Source: Haplomitrium mnioides | Taxonomy: Eukaryota > Marchantiophyta > Haplomitriopsida > Calobryales | Length of the DNA stretch: 21,293 nucleotides | Assembly: GCA_049999725.1 (NCBI GenBank) | Contig: JBNGIS010016494.1 | Location: forward strand, 1 to 21,293 | Direction of reading: 5' to 3' | Shown here: piece after piece, positions 1 to 7,122 of the stretch | Position numbering within the stretch: position 1 is the stretch's first letter | Layout of the letters: each line of letters begins with the position of its first letter | The notes under the pieces: generated by a model | The model's input: the letters and a program-made list of their open reading frames with translations, nothing else | The model's database searches: none | What the model was told of the DNA's origin: nothing | Program-made: the position numbers and the translations under genes

Positions 1-405
1 GTTCAACTATCACTGTACATGTGATGAGAGTCAAAGTCCATGGCTGGATAGTTTCAAGCAGTTTCAGTCACGATTTGAGAAGGAGGACATGGCATATGTC
101 TTTCTCAACAGCCTCCCTGAAGAATATGGTGGTCTGGTCATGTCCATGAAGGGAGCAAGGACTGGATTTGACCTGGAAACTGAAACAAGTCGCTGACTCA
201 GTGAAGAGCAAAGGCAACAGACTACAGGAAGATGATGAGAATGCTTTAATTGCCAAAGGAGACAAGAAAGGAAAGATACCTACGAAAATACTTGCCTACT
301 ATTATTGCAAGAAGGTTGGACGCTTGTCCAAATCCTGCAAGAGGGAACTGGCTGACAACAAGTTTGGAGGAGGTGAGAAAAATCTCAGGAAGCCTCCAGT
401 GTAGC
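1..405 (+). pseudogene. Gag remnant with a broken zinc knuckle (element A)
   Basis: One frame reads FLNSLPEEYGGLVMSMKGA at about 100-160, the typical end of the copia Gag (UBN2-like) capsid region. It is interrupted by TGA at 193-195. In another frame around 285-350 a zinc-knuckle relic reads YYYCKKVGRLSKSC. The family pattern is C-x2-C-x4-H-x4-C; here the first Cys is Tyr and the His is Arg, so it could not bind zinc. Gag would package element RNA in virus-like particles. The start is outside the window and several frameshifts separate the pieces. Confidence 0.75.
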
Positions 406-469
406 AATTGTAGAACAGGAATCATTTGATGACACGGATTGTTAAAACTGATCTGAAGACATGGATGAT

Positions 470-760
470 CAGGATGCTCTGACACCTGATGCATCCAGCC
501 ACGTCATCAAGAAAGGTTTGATCAATGGATGTCAACAGAACTGATCCCAGAGTTAACAGTTGGGTTACAGCTGTGGAGTACCTGCAATTGCAACAGAATC
601 GTGTATCTCAGTATTAAAGGATTGGGACACAGGAGTGTCCCCCACAACCTGGAAGGAGTCCTTTATATGGGCCTGAGATCACAAAGGAACTAGTGTCAGT
701 AAGCACACATTCCAGGACTTGCTTGGTGGTCATCACTGACCCAATAGCTGTACAGTCCTA
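470..760 (+). pseudogene. Aspartic protease remnant (element A)
   Basis: The segment lies between the Gag knuckle and the pre-integrase region, where copia protease belongs. A translation near 640-690 reads HNLEGVLYMGLRSQRN, close to the conserved C-terminal protease segment (LxxVLYVPxLxxNL). This is followed by a VSVSTFQDLG-like stretch at about 694-722. The catalytic D-S/T-G triad cannot be found intact; near 480-500 there is only a relic resembling DASSH. Expected role is maturation of the Gag-Pol polyprotein. Called from position plus one recognisable block, so boundaries are approximate. Confidence 0.5.
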
Positions 761-779
761 AATAAGCTTAGCAAGGTGA

Positions 780-1220
780 TATATTTGGTGTTGGTATCAT
801 GGGAGAGAAACTGTGTAGATTGGATTGTATCCCAGAGGTTGATGGAAGCATGAGTATGTCTAACCAGAGAGAAGGAAATAAATCTCTGGCACCACAGGCT
901 TGGACACTTGGGAAAGCAAAGGAATCAGGTTGCTTACCAGCATGGTGAGCAACATGGTGTGGATAAATCTACCTCACTCAAGTTCTGTGAAGGGAAAGTC
1001 ACAAAATCTGCAGACAAGAAGGGCACCATTGGATGGAGAGCATCCAGTTTGTTGGAAGTAGTCCACAGCGACATATGTGGACCTATGAAGACACCTTCAA
1101 TGTCTGGCTACAGATGTTTGTATCACTCACAGATGAAAAATCAAAGATTTCCTTTGTCTACTTCATGAACAGCAACAATGAGATGTTTCTATGTTTCAAA
1201 CATGTCTTGTTGGGATGAAG
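780..1220 (+). pseudogene. GAG-pre-integrase and integrase N-terminal half (element A)
   Basis: At 905-1100 the + strand encodes a GAG-pre-integrase relic (HLGKQRNQ then CEGK) followed by LLEVVHSDICGPMKTPSMSG. The Asp of HSDICGP is the first catalytic Asp of the retroviral integrase core. A frameshift near 1130 moves the continuation to another frame, SLTDEKSKISFVYFMNSNNE, matching the usual 'DD.SR..WVYFMK.K.E' block. The second catalytic Asp region cannot be identified with confidence. The E-containing block follows at 1331-1412 in altered form. Integrase would insert element cDNA into the host chromosome; this copy is inactive. Confidence 0.72.
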
Positions 1221-1350
1221 AATGAAGTTAACAATAGAATCAAGGATTTTCAGAAGTGAAGGCAACAGTTTCAGAAGTTTCTTGTAAAGAGTTGGCATCA
1301 GAGCATAGGTGATTGCTTAGGATTCTCCACACCATGATGGTGTGGCAGTA

Positions 1351-1554
1351 TGGCTGAACAGGACAATTGTCAAGAAGGCAGAAAGCATGGTGCATATGCT
1401 GGCCCGGAAGACAAGTTCTGTGATAGAATGGCTGAACAGGATTTTTGTTGAGAAGGCTGGAAACATGGTGCATATGCTGGCCTGGACAACAAGTCCTATG
1501 ATTATATGGTTGAACAGGAACTTTATTAAAAAGGCTGGAAGCATAGTGCATATG
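1351..1554 (+). repeat. 78-bp tandem repeat, 2.6 units, built from an integrase motif
   Basis: The sequence TGGcTGAACAGG recurs at 1351, 1429 and 1507, a constant 78-bp spacing. Units 1 and 2 are full length; unit 3 is cut at about 1554, where the inserted segment starts. Each unit translates in one frame as WLNR-x-I/F-V/I-x-KA-x-x-M/I-V-H-M, which resembles the copia integrase segment around the catalytic Glu (GVAER.NRTI.E.AR.ML). The preceding residues HHDGVA at 1331-1348 support this origin. 78 is a multiple of 3, so the repeat keeps frame (26 codons). The reverse strand is also open here, which is a by-product of the repeat. Confidence 0.85.
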
Positions 1555-1815
1555 TGTTGAAAATATCAAATCAAATTGATGATATTGCAGCAGCGAAAAT
1601 CCACTTAAGATGAGTATTGTGACAAAAGAGAAGTAAAAAATCAGCTCCAAAGAAGAGGTCGTGCGACAGCAGATTCGCGAAGGCCTTCTCGTCAGCAGCT
1701 TCGAACGAAAAACGCAGGTCGACTCCACACCTAAATCGCAACTCGCAGAGTTGCCTCCTTGCTCGCGATTCACTCTTATGCAAGGAAACGATTGTCACCT
1801 CCTTAAGAGGTGAAA

Positions 1816-2010
1816 CGCGACCTCCTGCTGATGCGCGAGCTTCTTCCAGAGGGGAAAACGTGACTACCTCCAAACACGATCGCGAACTCCTTCAGATGCA
1901 AGCGCGACCTTCCAGACACGAACGCGAGCCCCTTAGACACGAATACGACCTGCTTCAGACACAAACGCAAACCCTTCTGAGCGAAAACGGGATCTCCTTC
2001 AGACGCGACT
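1816..2010. repeat. Degenerate 20-25 bp minisatellite
   Basis: A CGCGAnCTCCTTCAGACACGA-like unit recurs with starts near 1816, 1834, 1859, 1881, 1903, 1923, 1944, 1965 and 1988, mostly 20-23 bp apart. The middle copies (1881-1965) are the best preserved. It is richer in CpG than the flanking element. It translates as a heptad-like series in one frame, but no gene is proposed. Confidence 0.7.
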
Positions 2011-2168
2011 CTTTCTTGATCAAATGCACAAACGAGCTACAAGTGAAATGTGGTTGCAATGAGGATGCAATGAGCATCACTCGAATCGATTTAAATACTC
2101 TTTACAATGCCAGCAATGTGCTGGGTTTCTATGGGCGCCCCTATTCAAAATCTATGGCGCTTGAATCT

Positions 2169-2401
2169 GTGTAGGTGAAGAAGGCTATTTCCACAAGTAT
2201 GGACAAGATCTAAAATCAATATTTCACCTACACTATCAGTAAGCACATGCTCAATGCATGTGCTTGCTCTATTTCATGAAAGGGACAAGACTCATAAATG
2301 TCCCTAAGGAGCCTTCTGGTGCTGACACATGTCACCACCAGGTGCCTCCACATGGCACTATCCCCAAATTCCCCTCTAAACTAGTTAGGAGCTAAACTAG
2401 T
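2169..2401. other. Cluster of six consecutive short inverted repeats
   Basis: Perfect arms in order: GTGTAGGTGAA (2169-2179) with TTCACCTACAC (2223-2233); AAGCACATGC (2241-2250) with GCATGTGCTT (2256-2265), loop TCAAT; AGGGACA (2281-2287) with TGTCCCT (2299-2305); TGACA/TGTCA (2323-2334); GTGCC/GGCAC (2342-2358); ACTAGTT (2380-2386) with AACTAGT (2395-2401). They do not overlap and fill about 230 bp near the end of the inserted segment. This could be a structured transcript leader or simply LTR palindromes. Function is unknown. Confidence 0.65.
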
Positions 2402-2479
2402 GAAGAAGGTGAATTTCTGTACATATGAACATGCTCACCAAAATGTGAGCTGCCAATTTCCAACAATATGCTCACCTGA

Positions 2480-3000
2480 AGGATAAGTTCTGGGCAGTGG
2501 GAGTGGCCACAGCTGAAGTATATCAGCCCCACAAATGTAGTTGAAGGGTGGACACCTTGGCAGGCTTAGGGGTTCAACCTTCTGTAATGCATCTCGGAGT
2601 TTTGGCTGCAACACGTATGTCTTGGTTCCTGTGACACTTCGCATGAAGTTGGAACCTAAGACAGTAAAGTGTATTTTTTCTTGGGTACAATGAAGGATGG
2701 AAGGTCTATAACTGTGCAACCCAGTTACAAGCAAAACAATCTGGTACAGGTATGCCGTTTTCAAACAGTGGGAGGTAGGGAACAGGTTGGATGCAAATCC
2801 AAGCCCTGCCCTCCCTGATGTTCTAAGAACTACTCTAGTGATGGAGAGCTGGTCAGACTTCTGGACAACAACTTGCAGAAGGTGGACCAGCCATCCTGGA
2901 GGAACCTGAAGATAGTGAGGAAAAGGCATTGCTGCAATCTGTGAGGAAGTCACAGAATTTTTTCAAGACCGGTTGGCAGGCTTCGAACATAGTAAGGTAA
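2480..3000 (+). pseudogene. Integrase C-terminal part and integrase-RT linker (element A)
   Basis: Fragments in shifting frames match the copia order. FWAVGVATAEVYQ at about 2489-2527 corresponds to the segment after the integrase core (W..A..TA.Y..N). An LxxxRMxW-type stretch follows, then KCIFLGY-like residues around 2668-2690 (read VFFLGT). A YRYAVFKQW-like string follows near 2735-2775. The rest to about 3000 is the poorly conserved linker before RT. Reading frames change at least four times. The antisense frame is also long here (2435-2953) but has no family resemblance and is treated as a shadow. Confidence 0.6.
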
Positions 3001-3049
3001 GGCAAAAGTTGTTCTTGAGCAAGAACGAACAAGCCTAAGGCAGGCCATC

Positions 3050-3760
3050 AAAGGGGATGATGCTAAACAGTGGGAGCAGGCTACAAAAAGATAAGTACCA
3101 ATCCTTGATACAGATTGGGACTTGGATTCTGAGAGATTTACCAGAAGGCAGGAAAATCCAGTGGATGCAAGAGGGTGTTGAAGCTCAAGTGTGGAGCTGC
3201 AGTCACCTTTTACAAGGCACGCCTGGTAGCCTAGGGATATCTGCAGAAGGAAAGTATCAAATTGTCAGGAAACATTCAATCCGCTGCTAACTGATCATTG
3301 CAGCAGAAATGGACAAGGAAGTTCATCAGATGGATGTGAAGTCAGGTTTCCTGAATGAAGATCTCATGGAGAAGATCTGTATGGTGCAACCTGCAGGGTT
3401 AGAGGCACCTGATAAGGAACACAAGGTGTGTGTCTCCTTGGAAGTCTCTGTATGGACTGGGAGCAGTCCTCAAGAGCATGGTACGAGGAGATAGACCAGT
3501 TTTGCAAAGTGATGGATATTCTAGATGAAACATCCGATCACAGCATATACTGCTCAGTGGTAAAAGGGTCTATCAACATAATCACTGTGTACGTGGACGA
3601 CCTGCTGTTTTTCAGAGACATTCTGGATTTGCTGCAGCATGAAGCATGGTCTGAGTACCTCTTTTGAAATAGTAGACCTTGGGAGGTACACTATATATTA
3701 GGGATACAGGTGATTAGGGACAGGTATGCCAAGGCTCAATCAGCAAAAGAAGCTGCAAAG
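3050..3760 (+). pseudogene. Reverse transcriptase remnant (RVT_2 type, element A)
   Basis: Blocks in order: YQSLIQIGTWILRDLPEGRK at about 3093-3152; KARLVA followed by a TAG near 3215-3234; EVHQMDVKSGFLNEDL at 3318-3365 with the first catalytic Asp; WYEEIDQF near 3481-3510; and the YVDDLL active site at 3590-3607 (YVDD at 3590-3601). A VHYILGIQVIRDR-like segment follows at 3684-3725 in another frame. These are diagnostic for copia RT, which copies element RNA into cDNA. Frameshifts occur near 3155, 3300, 3440 and 3665. The catalytic YVDD is preserved, but the gene is not translatable. Confidence 0.85.
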
Positions 3761-3779
3761 CCTGCACTTGATGCTGATT

Positions 3780-4290
3780 TCTAACTGTCAAATGGTACCT
3801 GAGGGGTACAAAGGGATCTGGACATCATCTGGTATGATGATAAATGGATCAAGTGTACTGGGAACAGTCATGAAGATTGGGTAGGAGATCCAATACTGGA
3901 CATGTGTTTACTGTGGGAGATGATTATCTCCTGGAACAGTAAAATGCAGACAACCACCACCATTTCATCGACAAAAGCTGAGTACAGGGCATTGCCAAAT
4001 GCCCATAAGGAAGCTGAATACAGGGCATTGCCAAATGCCTGTGAAGAAGCTGCATGGATTCGCAGGTTGCTTGATTGGATTCAAGCAAGCGAGACAATTT
4101 TTATGCGACAGCCTTGGATGCATGGAACTGGCATCAACCCAGTTTAACATCCAAAAGAAAGACACATTGACTTCCAGTACCACTTCATACCTGCATGGAG
4201 ATAAGGTGGAACTGGAGTATTGTGTGACAGTGGAGATGACAGCTGACGTTCTCACCAAAGCGTTACCCCAAGAAGACACTTCAAGCTGAT
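3780..4290 (+). pseudogene. RNase H remnant (element A)
   Basis: ISWNSKMQTTTTISSTKAEY at 3926-3985 corresponds to the copia RNase H block around the catalytic Glu (SSTEAEYxAL). It is followed by EEAAWIRRLLDWIQASE, then in other frames DSLGCMELAS, KERHIDFQYHFI and MTADVLTKALP (near 4239-4271), which ends the domain. The ADVLTK Asp is the last catalytic acid. Frameshifts occur near 4105, 4145 and 4195. A 36-bp duplication sits at the catalytic Glu. The role would be removal of RNA from the RNA:DNA hybrid. The pol stop falls near 4288, shortly before the PPT. Confidence 0.85.
3977..4048 (+). repeat. 36-bp tandem duplication at the RNase H catalytic-Glu motif
   Basis: GCTGAGTACAGGGCATTGCC starts at 3977 and its near copy GCTGAATACAGGG... 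at 4013, exactly 36 bp apart. The encoded block AEYRALPNAHKE is followed by AEYRALPNACEE, so 12 residues are added in frame and the AEYRAL motif appears twice. Single-base differences between the copies show the duplication is not brand new. Confidence 0.88.
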
Positions 4291-4320
4291 CAAACTACAT
4301 GGGGATCTACAGCAACATGC

Positions 4321-4332
4321 AATAAGTGGGAG
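4321..4332 (+). other. Polypurine tract (element A)
   Basis: AATAAGTGGGAG lies immediately before TGTTGG at 4333, the position and composition expected for the plus-strand DNA primer of an LTR retrotransposon. It lies about 35 bp after the end of the pol homology. Confidence 0.7.
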
Positions 4333-4428
4333 TGTTGGAAATGTATCTTTGCTGCTGTAAATATAATAACTGGCATATTGTTAGTTATAACTAGGCTAGC
4401 TAAGATTGTTAGTTTAGTTAAAAGGGAT

Positions 4429-4594
4429 GCCACGTGTCAGCAACACAGGCCCCTTTTTATTTTAAGTGACAATTTTGTCACTGAGGAGACTATGAGGAAC
4501 AACGTGCACAGAATCGTGCACGATTTCGTCAAGGCGATCACAAACGTGATCACGATGTAATTTAGGAGAGGATTTTTCCTCTTTGTATAAATAT
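4429..4594 (+). promoter_or_regulatory. LTR U3 promoter: G-box/ABRE, palindromes, TATA box
   Basis: GCCACGTGTC at 4429-4438 contains a G-box core CACGTG and an ACGTGTC abscisic-acid-response-type element. AGTGACA/TGTCACT (4465-4482) is a perfect 7-bp stem with a 4-nt loop. GTGCAC repeats around 4503-4520, and GATCAC/GTGATC pairs follow at about 4536-4552. TATAAATAT at 4586-4594 is a good TATA box. The TATA is about 250 bp into the LTR, as expected for a copia U3. Stress induction is an inference from the G-box alone. Confidence 0.55.
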
Positions 4595-4650
4595 TCAGAG
4601 GCTCCCCATTGGGATGTATCCTCAGCATTCATATTTCCCTTGTGCATTCT

Positions 4651-4718
4651 TCCTCTGGTTCGATATCTCTGAAGGTCGCGATGCTCCTATGGTTCGATAT
4701 CTTTGAAGGTCGCAGCAT
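4651..4718 (+). repeat. 34-bp tandem duplication in the LTR of element A
   Basis: TCCTCTGGTTCGATATCTCT starts at 4651 and recurs as TCCTATGGTTCGATATCTTT at 4685, 34 bp apart, both followed by GAAGGTCGC. It lies just downstream of the TATA box, so it would be in the transcribed R/U5 part. Confidence 0.8.
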
Positions 4719-5169
4719 CGCGATTTTGCTCTCTGCATCTTCTGCTTATCGCGTTTTGGAACAGCGGCATTGTTTTCGACGGGCGAGATTTTGTGAAGAG
4801 TCAAATATCAGATAGTCGAAACCAGGAATCACGTTCCCATTTTCGACTATCCTCCAGATTCTCGTTTTTCGTTTTCGAGGCAGCGACATCGTGAAACCAA
4901 CGAGGAGTGTCTGCTGAAAATCGGTTTAAGCCTAAACACGATTTTCCAGCATCCTACGTTCAAATTTCGGCTGTCTAAAACTATTTCGCGAGTTCGTTTT
5001 CTGGTGTATTGTGACTCTGATAAATCAGCGCTGTCTCCTTCGACACTGATTTCTTGTTAAGTGCTCTCTCGACAGGCTTTCTCAACTCCTTCACGTGGAT
5101 TTCGAGTTTACTTTCTAACATCTTTCAACATGCATCTTGACAATTTCATTGACTTAGTTCCGATTCCAG

Positions 5170-5400
5170 GTGCTAAGAGCATTTTCAGGAGTGGATGTGG
5201 ACCTGAAAATAAAGGCGTATCTTGGTTGGCTAGGATATTACCTCTCTTTGAAAGCACTTTTTGGTGGCAAGGAGGGTGTTGTTCAGCATGCCAACTTGTA
5301 CAGCAAGGCAATGGGGTTCTCTCAACCACCAAGATTACTGAAAAAGCTTGCAACTTGGATGGGCTTGTCTGGAATATCTGGACTAAGGGTTGGCTACTGA
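5170..5400 (+). CDS. Probable last coding exon of a DEAD-box RNA helicase (RH25/26/31, Mss116-like); fragment
   Basis: The frame encodes 76 residues and a TGA stop at 5398-5400. The visible pattern, IKAYLGWLGYY (about residues 14-24), then HANLYSKAMGFSQPP, then MGLSGISGLRV, is what I recognise as the C-terminal extension of plant organellar DEAD-box helicases of the RH25/26/31 group. These unwind RNA using ATP; the catalytic helicase domains lie upstream and are absent here. A TAG at 5155-5157 closes the frame upstream, and TTCCGATTCCAG|GTG at 5158-5172 is a good 3' splice acceptor, so this reads as an internal-start final exon. No decay is seen within it, unlike the flanking retroelements. 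It starts 40 bp after the predicted LTR end, so element A may sit in the last intron of the gene, or the exon is a stranded fragment. Family assignment is from memory of conserved residues, not a search. Confidence 0.6.
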   Translation: MLRAFSGVDVDLKIKAYLGWLGYYLSLKALFGGKEGVVQHANLYSKAMGFSQPPRLLKKLATWMGLSGISGLRVGY

Positions 5401-6304
5401 CAATTTTCTTTAATGGACAACAGATCAGAAAGTTTTATGTCGTTTAGTGCTGTGGTGGCTTTATATGTGGCTCATGAAGAGGATTGGAAGCAGACCGTAT
5501 GTCTTGATTGACAGTCATGTCCTGATGCATGATTGGAGTCCCATCAAATGAGCTAACCATCTTTGGACTAAGGCAAGTTTGTCAGTTTTCCAAAAGTTGC
5601 AGTATCATGATAGGGTCTCAGAAATGCACTAACTAAAGGATCTGAAGAAATTGACTTGAATATCTTGAGGCAAGGTGGGTAGTCCCTTATAATGCACAAC
5701 TGTTAATAAACCTCAAAAACTAAATAAATGCAAAATGTGAATAAGCAGGTGCATGTCAGATGCTAGCATCACCACATTGAGAAACTTGCTAGGGGTTCAC
5801 AAGAATGCCCTTGGGAAGCCTGTGATGTTTTTGGTATGGTGTATGCTCGTTTAACCACTATTATGTAGCAATTCTGTTATTTTAAAATACATATGCTGCA
5901 TTAGATTTCAAGCAACTAATCCATGTATGAATGAATGTGTACACTACTAGTGAGTGCTGTTCCTAGTGAATTTTTCCCAAAGTGCCCAAAATTTTCTGTC
6001 ATTGTGGATTCAATTTCTTTTGTTGTGAAATCCGTCTTGGTTGGTTTCTCTTTATGGCTTTTAAATTGTGGTTTATTTTTTGTATTTATATTTACACAAC
6101 TTTGAACCTTTATTTTTGTATTTGTATGTGCACCCAGGAATAGGAATCAAAATCAGAAAATGAATGAGACGTACTTAAATATATGTATAGGGTTTGTTGC
6201 TTATTAGATTTGCATAGTTTCATTTAAAGGCAAGGATATTTTGCAAGCATGGTTACAAATGGTACTGTTGGTCCTTATGGGTACTTACATTGGTGCCCAA
6301 GGAA
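5401..6304 (+). other. Probable 3' UTR and AT-rich flank of the helicase exon
   Basis: No coding homology is seen. Two AATAAA polyadenylation-type hexamers occur at 5705-5710 and 5723-5728, about 305-330 bp after the stop codon, a plausible 3' UTR length. The rest to 6304 is AT-rich unique-looking sequence with T-rich runs (e.g. near 6015-6115) and no feature I can name. Confidence 0.4.
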
Positions 6305-6690
6305 CTCTTGCATTTAAAAATGTGCATTATGTTACTATAGCTTAGGTAATGGCCTCTTTATTTTAAGTTCAGAGTTTAAGAAGCTATTGCATTTGAACAT
6401 GTGTTGAGGGAGTGCAGAGCTGTTTGCATGCTGCATTTTTTTTTTTGTCACTACTAACAAAATTTGCAGTGTCACTTTGAGGCCCTAGGGAATGAGGTAG
6501 CAAGACCCAAGCAGCTGTATGAGTTAGAAACAATCTCAAAAGATATGCTCTAACGGTCACTATGACGAACTCTTTTCTTGGCCTCAAATTCCTTCTCTCC
6601 ACTTCATAATAGTTAAGAGTATTCTTTCATGCAAGTTGACTTTATTCCACCTACAATCTATTTCATGCATCTTTTTAAATTGACTTCTTA
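6305..6690. repeat. Host repeat R, copy 1 (uninterrupted)
   Basis: The sequence from CTCTTGCATTTAAAAATGTG to about 6690 is homologous to the sequence flanking element B. The first part (CTCTTG...ATGTTAC) matches the left flank at 6943-6975. The part from TATAGCTTAGG through GGCCCTAGGGAATGAGGTAG and CTCAAATTCCTTCTCTCC to ACAATCTATTTCATGC matches the right flank at 14556-15010. Copy 1 therefore shows what R looks like without element B. No protein homology was recognised. It contains a T-run at about 6437-6448. Confidence 0.75.
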
Positions 6691-6754
6691 ATTTAATGTG
6701 GTGGATATTTTGCGAGGTTAAAATTAGAACTTGTTGGATCTTCAATTGGCTAAG

Positions 6755-6840
6755 TGAGAGCTCTTGTATTTAAAAGTGTGTATTATGTTTTATATAGCTT
6801 TGTGATAGCTTCTTTATTTAAAGTTCACCACTTGAAAGAA
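6755..6840. repeat. Host repeat R, copy 2 (5' part only)
   Basis: GAGCTCTTGTATTTAAAAGT then TATTATGTTTTATATAGCTT and CTTCTTTATTTAAAGTTCAC repeat the beginning of copy 1 (offset 456 bp), again without any element inserted. It ends after CTTGAAAGAA near 6840 and is followed, 110 bp from its start, by the 72-bp repeats. Confidence 0.75.
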
Positions 6841-6864
6841 CTAGTTGGTCTTTACATAGTGTGT

Positions 6865-7008
6865 AGAGAGCTCTTGTATTTAAAAATGTGTATAATGTTT
6901 TACTGTTGTTGTAGAGTGAGAGTCACACAGAGAGTTAGAGAGCTCTTGTATTTAAAAATGTGTATAATGTTTTACTGTTGTTGTAGAGTGAGAGCCACAC
7001 AGAGAGTG
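6865..7008. repeat. 72-bp tandem duplication spanning the R/LTR junction
   Basis: AGAGAGCTCTTGTATTTAAA occurs twice with the CTCTTG at 6871 and 6943, 72 bp apart. Each unit holds about 40 bp of R (through AATGTTTTAC) plus about 30 bp of the element B LTR terminus (TGTTGTAGAGTGAGAG...CACAGAGAGT). Only the second unit continues into the full LTR. The duplication therefore happened after element B had inserted. Confidence 0.85.
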
Positions 7009-7112
7009 CCTGTCCAACGATATTTCGTATAATGATCGATGATGAAAGATCAAATGTCTTTCTTATTTAAACATCCATTTTATATATAAGAGTATTATTA
7101 TGTTCTATAACA
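6976..7112 (-). mobile_element. 3' LTR of element B (left copy)
   Basis: On the + strand it runs from TGTTG(TTG)TAGAGTGAGAG to ATGTTCTATAACA; the ends TGTTGTAGA and TCTATAACA are imperfect inverted repeats. The start may be 6976 or 6979 because of a TGT duplication. It aligns over its whole length with 14414-14555, apart from small indels. Most substitutions have A/T here where the right LTR has G/C. A TATATATA box on the minus strand lies about 25-32 bp from the LTR's own 5' end, so U3 is unusually short. Confidence 0.88.
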
Positions 7113-7122
7113 CTCTTCTTTG
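7113..7122 (-). other. Polypurine tract of element B
   Basis: On the minus strand CAAAGAAGAG immediately precedes the LTR start TGTTATAGAAC, the position of the plus-strand primer. Confidence 0.75.

Larger units (their letters stand above)
1555..2423. mobile_element. ~0.87 kb insertion in element A integrase, possibly a solo LTR of another family
   Basis: The integrase motif repeat stops at 1554, and integrase/RT-linker homology resumes near 2480 (FWAVGVATAEVY). The segment between has no retroelement coding homology and differs in composition. It begins TGTTGAAAAT and ends ATTTCTGTACA, so TG...CA ends are present. The hexamer CATATG occurs immediately before (1549-1554) and across the end (2422-2427), giving a 4-6 bp direct repeat consistent with a target duplication. 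It does not resemble the 4333-5130 LTR. It could equally be a non-LTR filler, so the solo-LTR reading is an inference. It contains a 21-22 bp minisatellite and a cluster of hairpins. Confidence 0.45.
1..5130 (+). mobile_element. Element A: degenerate Ty1/copia LTR retrotransposon, 5' part outside window
   Basis: Remnants occur in the copia order gag, protease, integrase, RT, RNase H, all on the + strand. They are followed by a purine tract and a 3' LTR starting TGTTGG. Integrase before RT is the Ty1/copia arrangement. Every domain is split by stops and frameshifts, so the element cannot be autonomous. The window opens inside gag, so the 5' LTR, PBS and target-site duplication cannot be checked. 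An unrelated ~0.87 kb segment (1555-2423) lies within integrase. Family-level identity is firm; the lineage is not assigned. It is a different family from elements B and C. Confidence 0.88.
4333..5130 (+). mobile_element. 3' LTR of element A (~798 bp)
   Basis: The LTR starts TGTTGGAAAT right after the PPT. The best matching end is TCTTTCAACA at 5121-5130, giving imperfect terminal inverted repeats (7 of 10 bases) with TG...CA ends. Internally there is a G-box, several palindromes, a TATA box and a 34-bp duplication, a normal U3-R-U5 layout. The 5' LTR is outside the window, so the 3' boundary is inferred from the inverted repeat only and could be off by some bases. Confidence 0.68.

Noticed and set aside
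1240-1773. 177-codon minus-strand open frame with repeated residues
   Set aside because: It is the antisense of the 78-bp integrase repeat; lack of stops follows from the repeat, and it resembles no protein family.
2435-2953. 172-codon minus-strand frame
   Set aside because: The plus strand carries integrase/linker homology here; the minus frame has none.
5061-5447. 128-codon plus-strand frame overlapping the helicase exon
   Set aside because: It is in a different frame from the conserved helicase residues and runs from the LTR across the splice acceptor.
6754-7032. 92-codon frame with repeated LYLKMCIMFYCCCRVR
   Set aside because: Produced by the 72-bp tandem duplication of R/LTR sequence; no coding support.
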